From Chloroflexota bacterium (GTDB taxonomy: Bacteria > Chloroflexota > UBA5177 > JANWHV01), in NCBI GenBank assembly GCA_025450375.1, contig JANWHO010000235.1, positions 1 to 20,109 of the forward strand: DNA of 20,109 bases, written 5' to 3'. Both the position numbers and the translations under genes were made by a program. This document shows, piece by piece, positions 1 through 7,409 of the stretch; the stretch's first letter is position 1; every line of letters begins with the position of its first letter. The notes under the pieces were generated by a model. The model saw only the letters and a list, made by a program, of their open reading frames with translations, made no database searches and was not told the DNA's origin.

Positions 1-512
1 GCCTGCTCAAGACCGCTATCCGTTCCGATGATCCGGTTTTCTTCCTCGAACATAAATCGGTGTTCGGCGTCCGCGGTCCGGTGCCGGACGAGGAGTACCT
101 GATCCCTTTTGGCGAGGCGTCCATTGCCCGCGAGGGAAGCCAGGCCACGGTGGTGGCGATCGGCTGGATGGTGCATCAAACCCTGGCGGCTTGCGAGGCA
201 TTGGCGAAGGATGGGCTCTCGATCGAGGTGATCGACCCCCGCACCATTCTGCCCCTTGACACCGACACGATCCTGGCCTCGGTGCATAAGACCGGCCGCC
301 TGCTGATCGTGGATGAAGACTATAGTTTCTTTGGCGTCGGCGCGGAAATCGCGGCCCAGGTGGTAGCCCGAGGGTTTGATGATCTGGACGCGCCGATCCG
401 GCGCTTGAACGGCAGCTTCGCCCCGGTCCCCTACAGTCCGCCTCTGGAAGCCGCGATGGTGCCGAATCCCACGACCATCGCCCAGGCCATCCGCGACTTG
501 CTGGCCGAGTGA
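1..512 (+). CDS. 2-oxoacid dehydrogenase E1 component, beta subunit (partial, 5' end outside window)
   Basis: This is the C-terminal part of the thiamine-diphosphate-dependent E1 beta chain of a pyruvate, acetoin or branched-chain 2-oxoacid dehydrogenase, which decarboxylates the 2-oxoacid and passes the acyl group to lipoyl-E2. The frame is open from base 3 and the true start lies upstream. The first visible residues include DDPVFFLEHKSVFG, the conserved stretch near the end of the pyrimidine-binding domain. The transketolase C-terminal domain follows, with LLIVDEDYSFFGVGAEIAAQ and the typical ending PIRRLNGSFAPVPYSPPLE. It ends in TGA and is followed 139 bases later by an E2 gene on the same strand, the usual E1-E2 order. 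The exact 2-oxoacid cannot be decided from this fragment. GTG at 60 is internal, not a start. Confidence 0.93.
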   Translation, partial: LLKTAIRSDDPVFFLEHKSVFGVRGPVPDEEYLIPFGEASIAREGSQATVVAIGWMVHQTLAACEALAKDGLSIEVIDPRTILPLDTDTILASVHKTGRLLIVDEDYSFFGVGAEIAAQVVARGFDDLDAPIRRLNGSFAPVPYSPPLEAAMVPNPTTIAQAIRDLLAE

Positions 513-544
513 TGGCGACCGCGCTCACCGGAGTTTCGTGCCGG

Positions 545-594
545 GCCCCCAGGCGGTGTCTCCTTGCGGCAGCGATGGTGGTACAGGGCGGATC
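545..594 (-). repeat. 50-bp intergenic repeat, copy 1
   Basis: This copy matches the element at 12219-12268 at 39 of 50 positions without gaps. It lies in the 139-base gap between the E1 beta and E2 genes, so it should be transcribed with them. Conserved blocks, read on the + strand, are CCCAGGCGG near the left end, ATGGTGGTACAG in the middle and GGATC at the right end. I assign the minus strand so that all three copies are given in one orientation (GATCC end first). No internal stem is obvious. Function is unknown. Confidence 0.7.
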
Positions 595-651
595 TGGTGT
601 GTCCATGGAGACCGCGCGGTGCTCGGCGATGAAGCGAGAGAGGAAACACGC

Positions 652-2016
652 ATGGCGGTAGAAGTGGTGATGCCGCGCCTGGGCTGGACAATGGAGACCG
701 CCAGCGTGGCGGAATGGCTCAAGCACGACGGCGACGAAGTGCAAGTGGGCGATATTCTGTGCACGGTCGAGACCGAGACGGTAGCGCAAGAGGTCGAGTC
801 CCTGGATAGCGGCATTCTGCGCATCCCGCCCGATAGCGCGCCGCCGGGGGTTAGTGTGCCGGTTGGGACCGTGCTGGCCTACGTGACGCGGCCCGGCGAG
901 GCGGCGCCCTTCGAGAATCGGACCGCGCCACCCGCGCCACCCGCGGCGACCGCCGGGCCGGCGCCCCAACAGCGAGCGCCCGAGGCGCCCGCCAGCCCGG
1001 CGGCCTTCCGGGCCAATGGACTCGCGAGCACCCCGGCAAGCCCGCGGGCCCGCCGGGTGGCCAAGGAGCTAGGGGTCGATTGGACGACCATTGCCGGGAC
1101 CGGCAGCACCGGGCGCATCGTGGAGCGCGATGTGCGGGCCGCCGCGATCTCGCAGCCGGTCGCGGCGCGGGCAAGAGTGAGCCCGGTCGCGCGCCGGGTC
1201 GCGCGGCAACAAGGAGTCGATCTGGATGAACTGGCCACCCAGATGCCGGACAAGCGGATCACGCGGGCGGATATTGACGCCGCCGTCCGCCCGGCTGCCG
1301 ACCAGGTCCCGGACGGCGGACGATCGCAACCGCTCAGCCGGATGCGGCGGATCATTGGCGAGCGGATGGCCCAGAGCGCCCATACCGCGGCGCCGGTCAC
1401 TCTGACCACCGAAGCCGACGCGACGGAACTGGCGGCTCTGCGCGGGCGCATCAAGCGTTCCCTGGCCGGATCCAACCGACCGGCCCCATCCTATACTGAT
1501 TTGCTCGCCCGCCTGACGGCTCTCGTCTTGCTGGAGCATCCCTGGATGAACAGCACGCTCATCGGCGACGCGATCATACAACACGAGGCCGTACACATCG
1601 GGATCGCGGTGGACACGGAACAGGGCTTGCTGGTGCCGGTCGTGCGCGACGCCCACTTGAAGTCGATCCAAACGATTGCCGAGGAATCGGGGGAACTGAT
1701 CGCGGCGGCGCGGGCCGGAAAATCGAAACCCGATCAACTGGGCGGCAGCACCTTTAGCATCACCAATCTTGGCATGTACGAGATTGATGCCTTTACGCCG
1801 ATCATCAATCTCCCCGAATGCGCCATCCTGGGGGTTGGTCGCATCGTCGCCCGTCAGGTCGTGATCGATGAGGAGACCGAGGAACTCGCGGTGCGGAAGA
1901 TGCTAACCTTGAGTCTGACCTTCGATCACCGCGTGGTGGACGGGGGGCCCGCCGCCCGGTTTCTGCAACAGATCAAACGCTCGATCGAGCAGCCATACGC
2001 CTGGCTTATCGCGTAG
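652..2016 (+). CDS. Dihydrolipoamide acyltransferase (E2) of a 2-oxoacid dehydrogenase complex; lipoyl lysine replaced by threonine
   Basis: E2 is the cytoplasmic core of a 2-oxoacid dehydrogenase complex and transfers the acyl group from its swinging lipoyl arm to CoA. The 454-residue protein has an N-terminal lipoyl domain (about 1-79), a Pro/Ala-rich linker, two peripheral-subunit (E3)-binding domains (about 130-165 and 177-212) and the catalytic domain (about 226-452). The catalytic domain ends with DHRVVDG, giving the His426/Asp430 active-site pair. The ATG at 652 is chosen because the lipoyl domain begins there and GAGAGAGGA lies just upstream; an in-frame GTG at 538 would add 38 unrelated residues. 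The oddity is at the lipoyl beta-turn, which reads ETETV (T43) where the family has E-x-D-K-A/V. No lysine lies nearby, so lipoylation at the normal site seems impossible. Catalytic residues are intact. The substrate could be pyruvate, acetoin or a branched-chain oxoacid. Confidence 0.93.
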   Translation: MAVEVVMPRLGWTMETASVAEWLKHDGDEVQVGDILCTVETETVAQEVESLDSGILRIPPDSAPPGVSVPVGTVLAYVTRPGEAAPFENRTAPPAPPAATAGPAPQQRAPEAPASPAAFRANGLASTPASPRARRVAKELGVDWTTIAGTGSTGRIVERDVRAAAISQPVAARARVSPVARRVARQQGVDLDELATQMPDKRITRADIDAAVRPAADQVPDGGRSQPLSRMRRIIGERMAQSAHTAAPVTLTTEADATELAALRGRIKRSLAGSNRPAPSYTDLLARLTALVLLEHPWMNSTLIGDAIIQHEAVHIGIAVDTEQGLLVPVVRDAHLKSIQTIAEESGELIAAARAGKSKPDQLGGSTFSITNLGMYEIDAFTPIINLPECAILGVGRIVARQVVIDEETEELAVRKMLTLSLTFDHRVVDGGPAARFLQQIKRSIEQPYAWLIA

Positions 2017-2023
2017 CCGGCCA

Positions 2024-2043
2024 GCGGCGGAAGGGTTCGCCGC
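2024..2043 (+). terminator. Possible weak hairpin terminator after the E2 gene
   Basis: GCGGCG at 2024-2029 and CGCCGC at 2038-2043 form a perfect 6-bp GC stem with an 8-base loop, starting 8 bases after the E2 stop. Only a short CTTTC follows, so termination would be weak, and the downstream dehydrogenase may still be co-transcribed. Confidence 0.25.
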
Positions 2044-2123
2044 GGAGCTTTCATGGGGGAAGCCCCGACTATCAGCCGCATTACCGGCTGCCGACCGTGA
2101 GCGGCACTGTATATGGAGGACGG

Positions 2124-3215
2124 ATGGACGATGTATTGGTTGACGCCGACTCGCTGCGGCGTTTCGTGGCCGCCGTGCTGGAGGCCGTGGGCACAACCGA
2201 AGAGGACGCGGCAATCGCCGCCGATGTCCTGGTGACCGCGGACCTGACCGGGCACGAATCGCACGGAGTGGCCCGGCTGGAGGAGCAGTATGCGCGGCCG
2301 GTTCAGACTGGGGCGATCGCTGCCCGCGGCACGCTGGTCACGGTGCGCGAAACAGCCGCCACCCTGGTGCTCGACGCCCAGAACGGGCTGGGTCAACCGG
2401 CGACCAAACGCGCCATGGATCGGTGCATTGCCAAGGCGCGGGAGGCCGGCACCTGCATGGCCACGGTGCGGAACAGCAACCACCATGGGATCGCGGGCTA
2501 CTACCCTCAATTGGCCGCCGCCCACGACATGATCGGCGTGTGCTGCACCACGGCCGGGGCCCTGGTGGTACCCACCGGGGGCCGCACCTCGCTACTCGGC
2601 ACGAACCCGCTCGCCTTCGCGGCGCCGGCCGGCCGGCATCAGCCTTTTATGCTCGATATGGCCACCAGCGTGGTCCCGATTGGCAAGGTAGAGGTGAAGG
2701 TTCGGCGCCATACGCCCTTGCCTGAGGGCTGGGCGGTCGATGCCCAGGGACAATCGGCGACCAATGCCGCCGAGGTGCTCGGACGGGCCTTCGGCGACAT
2801 GACCGGCGGCTTGCTCCCCCTAGGGGGTCTGGAGGCTGGGCATAAGGGATACGGACTGGCGGCCATGGTCGATATCCTCGCCGGCGTATTGGCCGGGGCG
2901 CAGGTCAGCCTCCATGTGCGCGAGGCGATGGCGAGCGGAGAGGGTGCCGGGATTGGTCACTTTGTCGCGGCCATTGACCTGGCCGCCTTTGGCGCCGTGG
3001 ATGAGTTCAAGGCTGCCATGGACGCCTACATTGACGATCTGCACGCCGCCCCATGCGCGCCGGGTACGGATCGGGTCAGGGTAGCCGGCGAGCCCGAGTT
3101 CGAGGCCAGTGAGCGCCACCTTCGCACGGGCCTCCCATTGCATGGCGGGGTCGCGGCATCACTCCAGGAACTGGGGCGTGAACTGAGGGTGCCGCTCTTC
3201 CGCCTGCTTGGCTGA
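2124..3215 (+). CDS. Malate/L-lactate dehydrogenase family (Ldh2/YlbC type) NAD(P)-dependent oxidoreductase
   Basis: This 363-residue cytoplasmic protein belongs to the Ldh2 oxidoreductase superfamily, NAD(P)-linked dehydrogenases of 2-hydroxyacids such as malate, sulfolactate or ureidoglycolate, unrelated to classical MDH/LDH. Visible family signatures are ESHGVARL (conserved His), RNSNHHGIAGYY, GTNPLAFAAPA, the PEGWAVDAQG segment and HKGYGLAAMVDIL. Length matches the family (about 330-370). The ATG at 2124 is preferred because GGAGGA lies directly before it; a GTG at 2097 would add nine residues. It follows the E2 gene by 107 bases in the same direction and probably feeds a 2-oxoacid to the dehydrogenase complex, which is inference from context. 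The substrate cannot be read from the sequence. Confidence 0.9.
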   Translation: MDDVLVDADSLRRFVAAVLEAVGTTEEDAAIAADVLVTADLTGHESHGVARLEEQYARPVQTGAIAARGTLVTVRETAATLVLDAQNGLGQPATKRAMDRCIAKAREAGTCMATVRNSNHHGIAGYYPQLAAAHDMIGVCCTTAGALVVPTGGRTSLLGTNPLAFAAPAGRHQPFMLDMATSVVPIGKVEVKVRRHTPLPEGWAVDAQGQSATNAAEVLGRAFGDMTGGLLPLGGLEAGHKGYGLAAMVDILAGVLAGAQVSLHVREAMASGEGAGIGHFVAAIDLAAFGAVDEFKAAMDAYIDDLHAAPCAPGTDRVRVAGEPEFEASERHLRTGLPLHGGVAASLQELGRELRVPLFRLLG

Positions 3216-3239
3216 CCACCGAGTTCTCTCGTAGTCACT

Positions 3240-3270
3240 CCTCCGTCGGTCCGGCAGTGAAGGGCGGAGG
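3240..3270. terminator. Inverted repeat between convergent genes, possible bidirectional terminator
   Basis: CCTCCG at 3240-3245 and CGGAGG at 3265-3270 are perfect inverted repeats around a 19-base loop. They sit between the 3' ends of the convergent dehydrogenase and gntR genes. There is no T-run, so this is weak support; the position is the main argument. Confidence 0.25.
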
Positions 3271-3300
3271 GCCGCGATCCGAGGGAGGACCAAGGATCAG

Positions 3301-4005
3301 TTAGCGCTGCGGAACCGCTTCGCGGCTTGTATGGACCGCGCGGAGGACGGCGTAGACGAGGCCCTCCCCACTGGTAAGATGATCGCGCAGGATGGCCTCG
3401 GCGGCGTCCGCGTCATGCGCCGCCAGGGCGCTGATAATCTTGCGGTGGCCGTCCACCGCGCCCGGCAAGTCGATGCTGGCCATGCTCGCCTCGGAAATGC
3501 TGAGGATGGTTTCGATCAGCGGCGCGACCGGCTCCCAGGCATTGACCAGGGCCCGGTTGCCGGAAAGATTGATCAGCCGGCGATGGAAAGAGGTATCAAA
3601 GGCGGCAAAGAGTTGCGGTTGCTCGTGGGCCACCGCCACATCCATCTCCACCACTAGCGCTTCCAATTCCGCCAGGGACTCGGCGCCGATCACCCGGGCG
3701 GTGCGGCGAATCCCCGCCAACTCCAGCATCAAGCGGCACCCATAAATATCAGCGATGTCCTGCTCCGTGACCCCGATCACGAAGGCCCCGCGGCGTGGCT
3801 CGATGCGGACCAGCCCCTCGTGTTCAAGCTGAGCGATCGCCTCGCGAATCGGCAGCCGGCTCACCCCGAAACGTTGGGCCAGCAGCGGTTCCTTCAGATG
3901 GGATCCAGGCTCTAACTCGCCCACGATGATCGCCCGGCGTAAGGCCGCGACTACCCGCTCCCACAACGCTTCCGATTGCACGATATCGATGCGAGGTATG
4001 TCCAT
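3301..4005 (-). CDS. GntR family transcriptional regulator, FadR/FCD subfamily
   Basis: This 234-residue DNA-binding regulator has an N-terminal winged helix-turn-helix (about 10-75), including GSHLKEPLLAQRFGVSRLPIREAI and the wing HEGLVRIEPRRGAFV. The C-terminal FCD ligand domain (about 82-215) keeps a complete metal-binding set: Asp137 and His141 in DTSFH, His187 and His209. Such proteins usually repress catabolic operons and release DNA on binding a carboxylic acid. The ATG at 4005 has AGGGA six bases upstream. It lies downstream of the DapA-like gene on the same strand, separated by 104 bases, and closes the large minus-strand block, so it is the obvious candidate regulator of that block. 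A palindrome at 4069-4080 in its leader may be its own operator. Confidence 0.93.
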   Translation of the reverse strand: MDIPRIDIVQSEALWERVVAALRRAIIVGELEPGSHLKEPLLAQRFGVSRLPIREAIAQLEHEGLVRIEPRRGAFVIGVTEQDIADIYGCRLMLELAGIRRTARVIGAESLAELEALVVEMDVAVAHEQPQLFAAFDTSFHRRLINLSGNRALVNAWEPVAPLIETILSISEASMASIDLPGAVDGHRKIISALAAHDADAAEAILRDHLTSGEGLVYAVLRAVHTSREAVPQR

Positions 4006-4068
4006 CGTTTCCCTGTCACTACCTTCAACTGCTTGGATTCAGTGTACCGGGCGGGCGATTGTTCGTCT

Positions 4069-4080
4069 ACAGTCAACTGT
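4069..4080. promoter_or_regulatory. Operator-like palindrome upstream of gntR
   Basis: ACAGTCAACTGT is an inverted repeat with 5-bp arms around CA, 64 bases upstream of the gntR start. The GT-N2-AC core fits the general pattern of FadR-type GntR operators. The 10-mer GTCAACTGTC at 4072-4081 agrees at 8 of 10 bases with GTATACTGTC on the minus strand at 5156-5147, upstream of the DapA-like gene. A shared operator is inferred. Confidence 0.4.
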
Positions 4081-4109
4081 CCTATGGCGCGCGTCGTGGC
4101 GGCGTACGC

Positions 4110-5069
4110 CTAGCCCTGCCACAGGAGGTCCGGGAACTGCTCCTCCATCATCCGGCGGAATCGCTGAACCGTGTCATGGGGAATCGCGAGATACGGGCGC
4201 CGGGTACGATTCGCCGGCACCAAGAAGGGCGAGGCGGCCGAGAGCGCCTTGCCCACAATGCCATGCAGATTCCCCGATCCGCGGAGGAGGTCGCAGGCCA
4301 TGATCAGGGCATGCATACGCTCCTGCCGCAGGCGGGCCTCTTCCCAGTGGCCCGCCATGAGATCCTCGTACCACCGCGCCATATAGGGCGCGTTGAAGTT
4401 CGCGAACCAAGAGTAGACGCCGCGCGCCCCGAAAAACATATACGGGGTCATGGCATGCTCGCCCGTAAAGTGGCTCAGCTCCGGCGCGCGGGCCCTGAGA
4501 GTGAGGAACTCGCTCACGTCCGACCCAACATGCTTGGTCCCGATGAGGTTCGGCACTTCCTGGGCCAGCCTGGCATAGTCGGCCCCATATTGATAGTTAT
4601 GCACCCGTGGGGTGTTGTAGTGGACGAGCGCGAACCACTCCGGCACCGCCCCCTGTATATCTTGCCAGAACGCGGCATACGATTCGGGAGTCATGGGCAT
4701 GAAGAAGGGATGGCCCACATGGGCGCCCAGGATGCCGTGATCCGCGGCGTAGCGGACCCGATCCACCATCCCGCGTGTATTGCACCAGGTCACGCCAACC
4801 TGGGTGGGCACGCCGAGTCGCTGCGTCTCATCGGCGAAGACATCAATGATCCGCTTGAACTCATCGAGTTCTATCGCGTAAAACTCGCCGTCGCTGTCGG
4901 TCGTGTAGATGCCATGGACGCCGCCAGCATGAAGGCGGCGCAGGTTCTCGCGGAAGATGGCCTCGTCGAAGCGATCATCCTCATCGAAAGGGGTAGCGAT
5001 CGCCGCCCATACGCCAAGGAGATTTGCACGGGTCAAGCGCTCGCGCATCGGTATGCCATGCTCGTCCAT
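4110..5069 (-). CDS. Dihydrodipicolinate synthase/N-acetylneuraminate lyase (DapA) superfamily aldolase or lyase
   Basis: This 319-residue TIM-barrel protein is a class I, Schiff-base-forming aldolase or lyase acting on a pyruvate-like oxoacid. The Schiff-base lysine is visible in NLIGTKHVGSD (K179) and the catalytic tyrosine in VHYNTPR (Y151). The substrate loop reads YTTDSDGEF instead of the usual GTTGE, so it is unlikely to be the housekeeping lysine-pathway enzyme. The ATG at 5069 is chosen for the strong GGAGGGAG five bases before it; an upstream in-frame start at 5117 has no such signal. It lies between the Liv-type binding protein and the gntR gene on the same strand, which suggests that it degrades or cleaves the imported compound. 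The genuine substrate is unknown; candidates include deoxy-keto sugar acids or other 2-oxoacids. Confidence 0.88.
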   Translation of the reverse strand: MDEHGIPMRERLTRANLLGVWAAIATPFDEDDRFDEAIFRENLRRLHAGGVHGIYTTDSDGEFYAIELDEFKRIIDVFADETQRLGVPTQVGVTWCNTRGMVDRVRYAADHGILGAHVGHPFFMPMTPESYAAFWQDIQGAVPEWFALVHYNTPRVHNYQYGADYARLAQEVPNLIGTKHVGSDVSEFLTLRARAPELSHFTGEHAMTPYMFFGARGVYSWFANFNAPYMARWYEDLMAGHWEEARLRQERMHALIMACDLLRGSGNLHGIVGKALSAASPFLVPANRTRRPYLAIPHDTVQRFRRMMEEQFPDLLWQG

Positions 5070-5149
5070 ATGCACTCCCTCCGCGTCGAAGCGAACGGTT
5101 GCCCATCCCGTCCTCACGGCGCCCCGAAAATGTCCCGCGAATGGTTGAC

Positions 5150-5179
5150 AGTATACAGACCTGGCACGGTCTAGCGCAA
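5150..5179 (-). promoter_or_regulatory. Candidate promoter with GTATAC palindrome for the DapA-like gene
   Basis: On the minus strand TTGCGC (5179-5174) and TATACT (5155-5150) are separated by 18 bases, a fair sigma-70 match. The perfect palindrome GTATAC (5151-5156) overlaps the -10 box, as expected for GntR/FCD repression. It lies about 80 bases upstream of the start. Confidence 0.35.
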
Positions 5180-5213
5180 CGGGGGACGCGAGATCGCGAG
5201 ACCCTGAGCAGCA

Positions 5214-5258
5214 TCAGAACTCGGCGCATCGTCGATTCCGCCATGCGCCGAGTTCTGA
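5214..5258. repeat. Perfect 16-bp inverted repeat (long stem-loop) between the binding protein and DapA-like genes
   Basis: TCAGAACTCGGCGCAT at 5214-5229 is repeated in perfect reverse complement at 5243-5258, leaving a 13-base loop. It starts 42 bases past the stop of the Liv-type binding protein gene on the minus strand. No T-run follows on either strand, so a classic rho-independent terminator is doubtful. It could protect the 3' end of the highly expressed upstream message, as REP-type hairpins do between binding-protein and downstream genes, or be a protein-binding site. Confidence 0.85.
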
Positions 5259-5300
5259 AGCGCCCTTCAACGAAGAAGGACGTGACCCAACAAACCGGCC

Positions 5301-6560
5301 TCAGTAATTCCCGATCAGGCTCGCGCTCTCCGAATAGAGCGTATGAAGATTCTGTGCCATATCAAATTGCACGACCTCCCAGCCGCCGTAGACGTTGTGA
5401 TACTGGTCGAAATCCTCCGGACCAGATGACCCCTCAAAGTTTATCTTCTTGCCCGACTTCAACAGCGCCACGCATGTCGCATAGGTATAGCACGCGGTTC
5501 CCGGCGGATTCGAGACGGTGATAATCTTATGGACCCAGACGGTGGGATTGGTGGAGTGCGCCGCCGTCATCGCCAGCGCGGAAATGATGACGGCGTCGTA
5601 CATGTTGTCCGCGAGATCAAGCGGCTGCTTGGTCTTGTAGACACTCGCGTAGTCTTGCACGAAATGACTCCATGCCGGACCGTTCGGGGCCGCGCCCGCC
5701 ATACCCGTGAGGTACTTCGTGGCGTAGCTCATCCCCATTGCCTGGGCAATCGTGCTGCTCGCCCCATTGTCCGTGCCGATGATCGGGACGTTGAGCATGC
5801 CAAGCTGCTCCATGTTATGGAACAACGTGCCCGCGGTCTGCGGATCGCTCTGCCAGAAGATGGCATCAGGGTGCTGGGCGAAGACCTGCTCGATCTCGGT
5901 GCGATACGAGCTCTGCTGCGGCACGATTGACACGTTGGCGACAACATGGCCGCCATGCGCTTCATATGCCTTGATCAGTGGCGTGGCGATGGTCTGTGAA
6001 TTGGCGCCATTGGTGAAGATCAGTGCCGCGCGATTCAGATGCTTATGCATCGCGTACGCGGCCATGCCTCTGGCCATGGTGGAATCCGAGACCGTCACGC
6101 GAAAAACATACGGGTATTGCATGTGATCGTAGGCGGTCGCGCCCGCCACCAGAAAGTCGACCAAGTGCGTAGGATCATACAACCGGATCACCGAGGCCGC
6201 GGTGAATACCGTCGGACCGACCTCGAACGCCGGGTTGTGGAGCTCAAGCGCATGCCAGGCAGGCACGGCGTCCACCGTATCACCGGCATCATCTTGCAAC
6301 TCAGCAGTGAGCTTCATCCCCATGATGCCGCCATTGTGATTCACTTCGTACTGCCCCACGGTCGCGCCGTGAAGCAAGGCGCTGCCGACGAACGAGATCT
6401 GGCCGGTCATGGGGAACAGCTCGGCCATCAGGACGGATCCCTGGGCCGCCCCGTGCGCGGGCGTTCCCGCCCGCGCCCCCCCACCGGCCGCCATCGCCGC
6501 CACCAAACCGAGGGCGGCTCCCCAACGAACTCCACGTGATCGCATCAATTGCGCGCGCAT
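5301..6560 (-). CDS. ABC transporter substrate-binding protein, branched-chain amino acid/amide (Liv) type
   Basis: This 419-residue exported receptor captures the substrate for the Liv-type importer encoded just upstream. It belongs to the type I periplasmic-binding fold (Peripla_BP_6). Residues 1 to about 31 form a secretion signal with basic residues followed by an Ala/Gly-rich hydrophobic run ending GGGARA. The mature part opens with LFPMTGQISFVGSALLHGA and has the family's NGGIMG and DDAGDT segments. Two cysteines in TACYTYATCVALL probably form the disulfide common in this subgroup. The ATG at 6560 has GGAGA seven bases upstream, and an in-frame ATG at 6629 would place 23 unlikely residues before the signal. 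It sits 108 bases after the LivF-type gene, with its own leader. The true ligand may not be an amino acid, since the neighbours are a UroD-like protein and an aldolase. Confidence 0.92.
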   Translation of the reverse strand: MRAQLMRSRGVRWGAALGLVAAMAAGGGARAGTPAHGAAQGSVLMAELFPMTGQISFVGSALLHGATVGQYEVNHNGGIMGMKLTAELQDDAGDTVDAVPAWHALELHNPAFEVGPTVFTAASVIRLYDPTHLVDFLVAGATAYDHMQYPYVFRVTVSDSTMARGMAAYAMHKHLNRAALIFTNGANSQTIATPLIKAYEAHGGHVVANVSIVPQQSSYRTEIEQVFAQHPDAIFWQSDPQTAGTLFHNMEQLGMLNVPIIGTDNGASSTIAQAMGMSYATKYLTGMAGAAPNGPAWSHFVQDYASVYKTKQPLDLADNMYDAVIISALAMTAAHSTNPTVWVHKIITVSNPPGTACYTYATCVALLKSGKKINFEGSSGPEDFDQYHNVYGGWEVVQFDMAQNLHTLYSESASLIGNY

Positions 6561-6579
6561 ATTTTCTCCGTTCCGCTGA

Positions 6580-6595
6580 TACCCTACCCAGGGTA
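6580..6595. repeat. Short stem-loop in the leader of the binding protein gene
   Basis: TACCCT (6580-6585) and AGGGTA (6590-6595) form a perfect 6-bp inverted repeat with a 4-base loop, about 20 bases upstream of the ATG. It may be a small operator or mRNA stem. The remaining 73 bases to the LivF-type stop show no convincing promoter. Confidence 0.35.
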
Positions 6596-6668
6596 CATCA
6601 TAAGATTCGCTGCCCATTATCCGCCACACTCCGGACTCATTGGGCCGGTCCCTCGTACTAGCTCCTCT

Positions 6669-7409
6669 CTAGCGCTCCAAGATGGGCGCCAAATCCGCCA
6701 CCTCCGGCGCTTGGCCCAGAAAAATCGAGGCCAGATCCTTCCGCATGACCTGGCCCGCCGGTCCATCCAGACTGTTCCGTCCCGCGATCAGGACATACGC
6801 CCAATCCGCGTGAGTGAGCGCGAGATCCACGTTCTGTTCGACCACCACCACGCCGGTGCCGGTGGCGGCGATCGCGCGCACCCGATCCCAGATCCGCTCA
6901 ACATACATGGGCGCCAGCCCAGCGGTCGGCTCGTCCAGAAGCAGAACCCGTGGATCGAGCATCAGCGCCCGCGCCATACCCAGCATATTACGCTGGCCAC
7001 CGCTCAGTTCGCCCGCCTGGCGCCGGGCAGCCTGCTTCAGGTCAGGGAACATGTCGAAGACCTCGCTCATGCGCGACCGAATATCACCGGTTTTGATGTA
7101 GGCTCCCATCTCCAGGTTTTCCGCCACCGAAAGGGTGGGAAAGACGTTGTTGACTTGCGGCACGTAGCCCATGCCGGCTTGCGCGACGCGGTAGGCGGGC
7201 CAGCCGGTGAGGGTGCGCCCGGCCAGCGCCACGCTGCCCCCCATGGGACGTAAGACGCCGAAGATCGCCTTGAGGATGGTTGACTTTCCCGCGCCATTCG
7301 GCCCAATCAACGCGGTCACCGAGCCCGCCTCCGCCCGCAGCGAGACATCGGAGGCGACGGGGAGCCGGTTATATCCGGCGGTGAGCCCTTCCACGACCAG
7401 GAGGCTCAT
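6669..7409 (-). CDS. livF: LivF-type ABC transporter ATP-binding protein
   Basis: This is one of the two ATPases that power the Liv-type importer at the inner face of the membrane (246 residues). Motifs are Walker A GPNGAGKS (36-43), Q-loop GYVPQ, ABC signature LSGGQRN (135-141), Walker B VLLLDEPTAGLAP, and VVVVEQN at the H-loop position, which is typical of LivF, where LivG has VEHN. The ATG at 7409 overlaps the stop of the LivG-type gene in an ATGA arrangement, so translational coupling is likely and the longer in-frame ATG at 7538 inside that gene is rejected. The pairing with a LivG, two permeases and a binding protein supports the assignment, although the transported molecule is unknown. 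Confidence 0.93.
   Translation of the reverse strand: MSLLVVEGLTAGYNRLPVASDVSLRAEAGSVTALIGPNGAGKSTILKAIFGVLRPMGGSVALAGRTLTGWPAYRVAQAGMGYVPQVNNVFPTLSVAENLEMGAYIKTGDIRSRMSEVFDMFPDLKQAARRQAGELSGGQRNMLGMARALMLDPRVLLLDEPTAGLAPMYVERIWDRVRAIAATGTGVVVVEQNVDLALTHADWAYVLIAGRNSLDGPAGQVMRKDLASIFLGQAPEVADLAPILER

Noticed and set aside
570..594. GGTGGTACAG as a T-box riboswitch motif
   Set aside because: It resembles the T-box TGGTACC core only superficially. It lacks the following CGCG, no stem I or specifier loop is seen, and the copies do not precede aminoacyl-tRNA or amino acid genes in a consistent orientation.
538..651. Upstream GTG start giving the E2 protein 38 extra residues
   Set aside because: The extra residues fall in the intergenic repeat copy, are unlike any E2 N-terminus, and the ATG at 652 has its own ribosome site exactly where the lipoyl domain begins.
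4101..4110. Perfect 10-bp palindrome GGCGTACGCC by the end of the DapA-like gene
   Set aside because: It is short, GC-rich, has no loop to form a hairpin, and abuts the stop codon; it could easily arise by chance.
4059..5174. A 371-codon + strand frame across the DapA-like gene
   Set aside because: It is antisense to a gene with visible Schiff-base lysine and tyrosine motifs, and its translation looks like reverse-frame composition.
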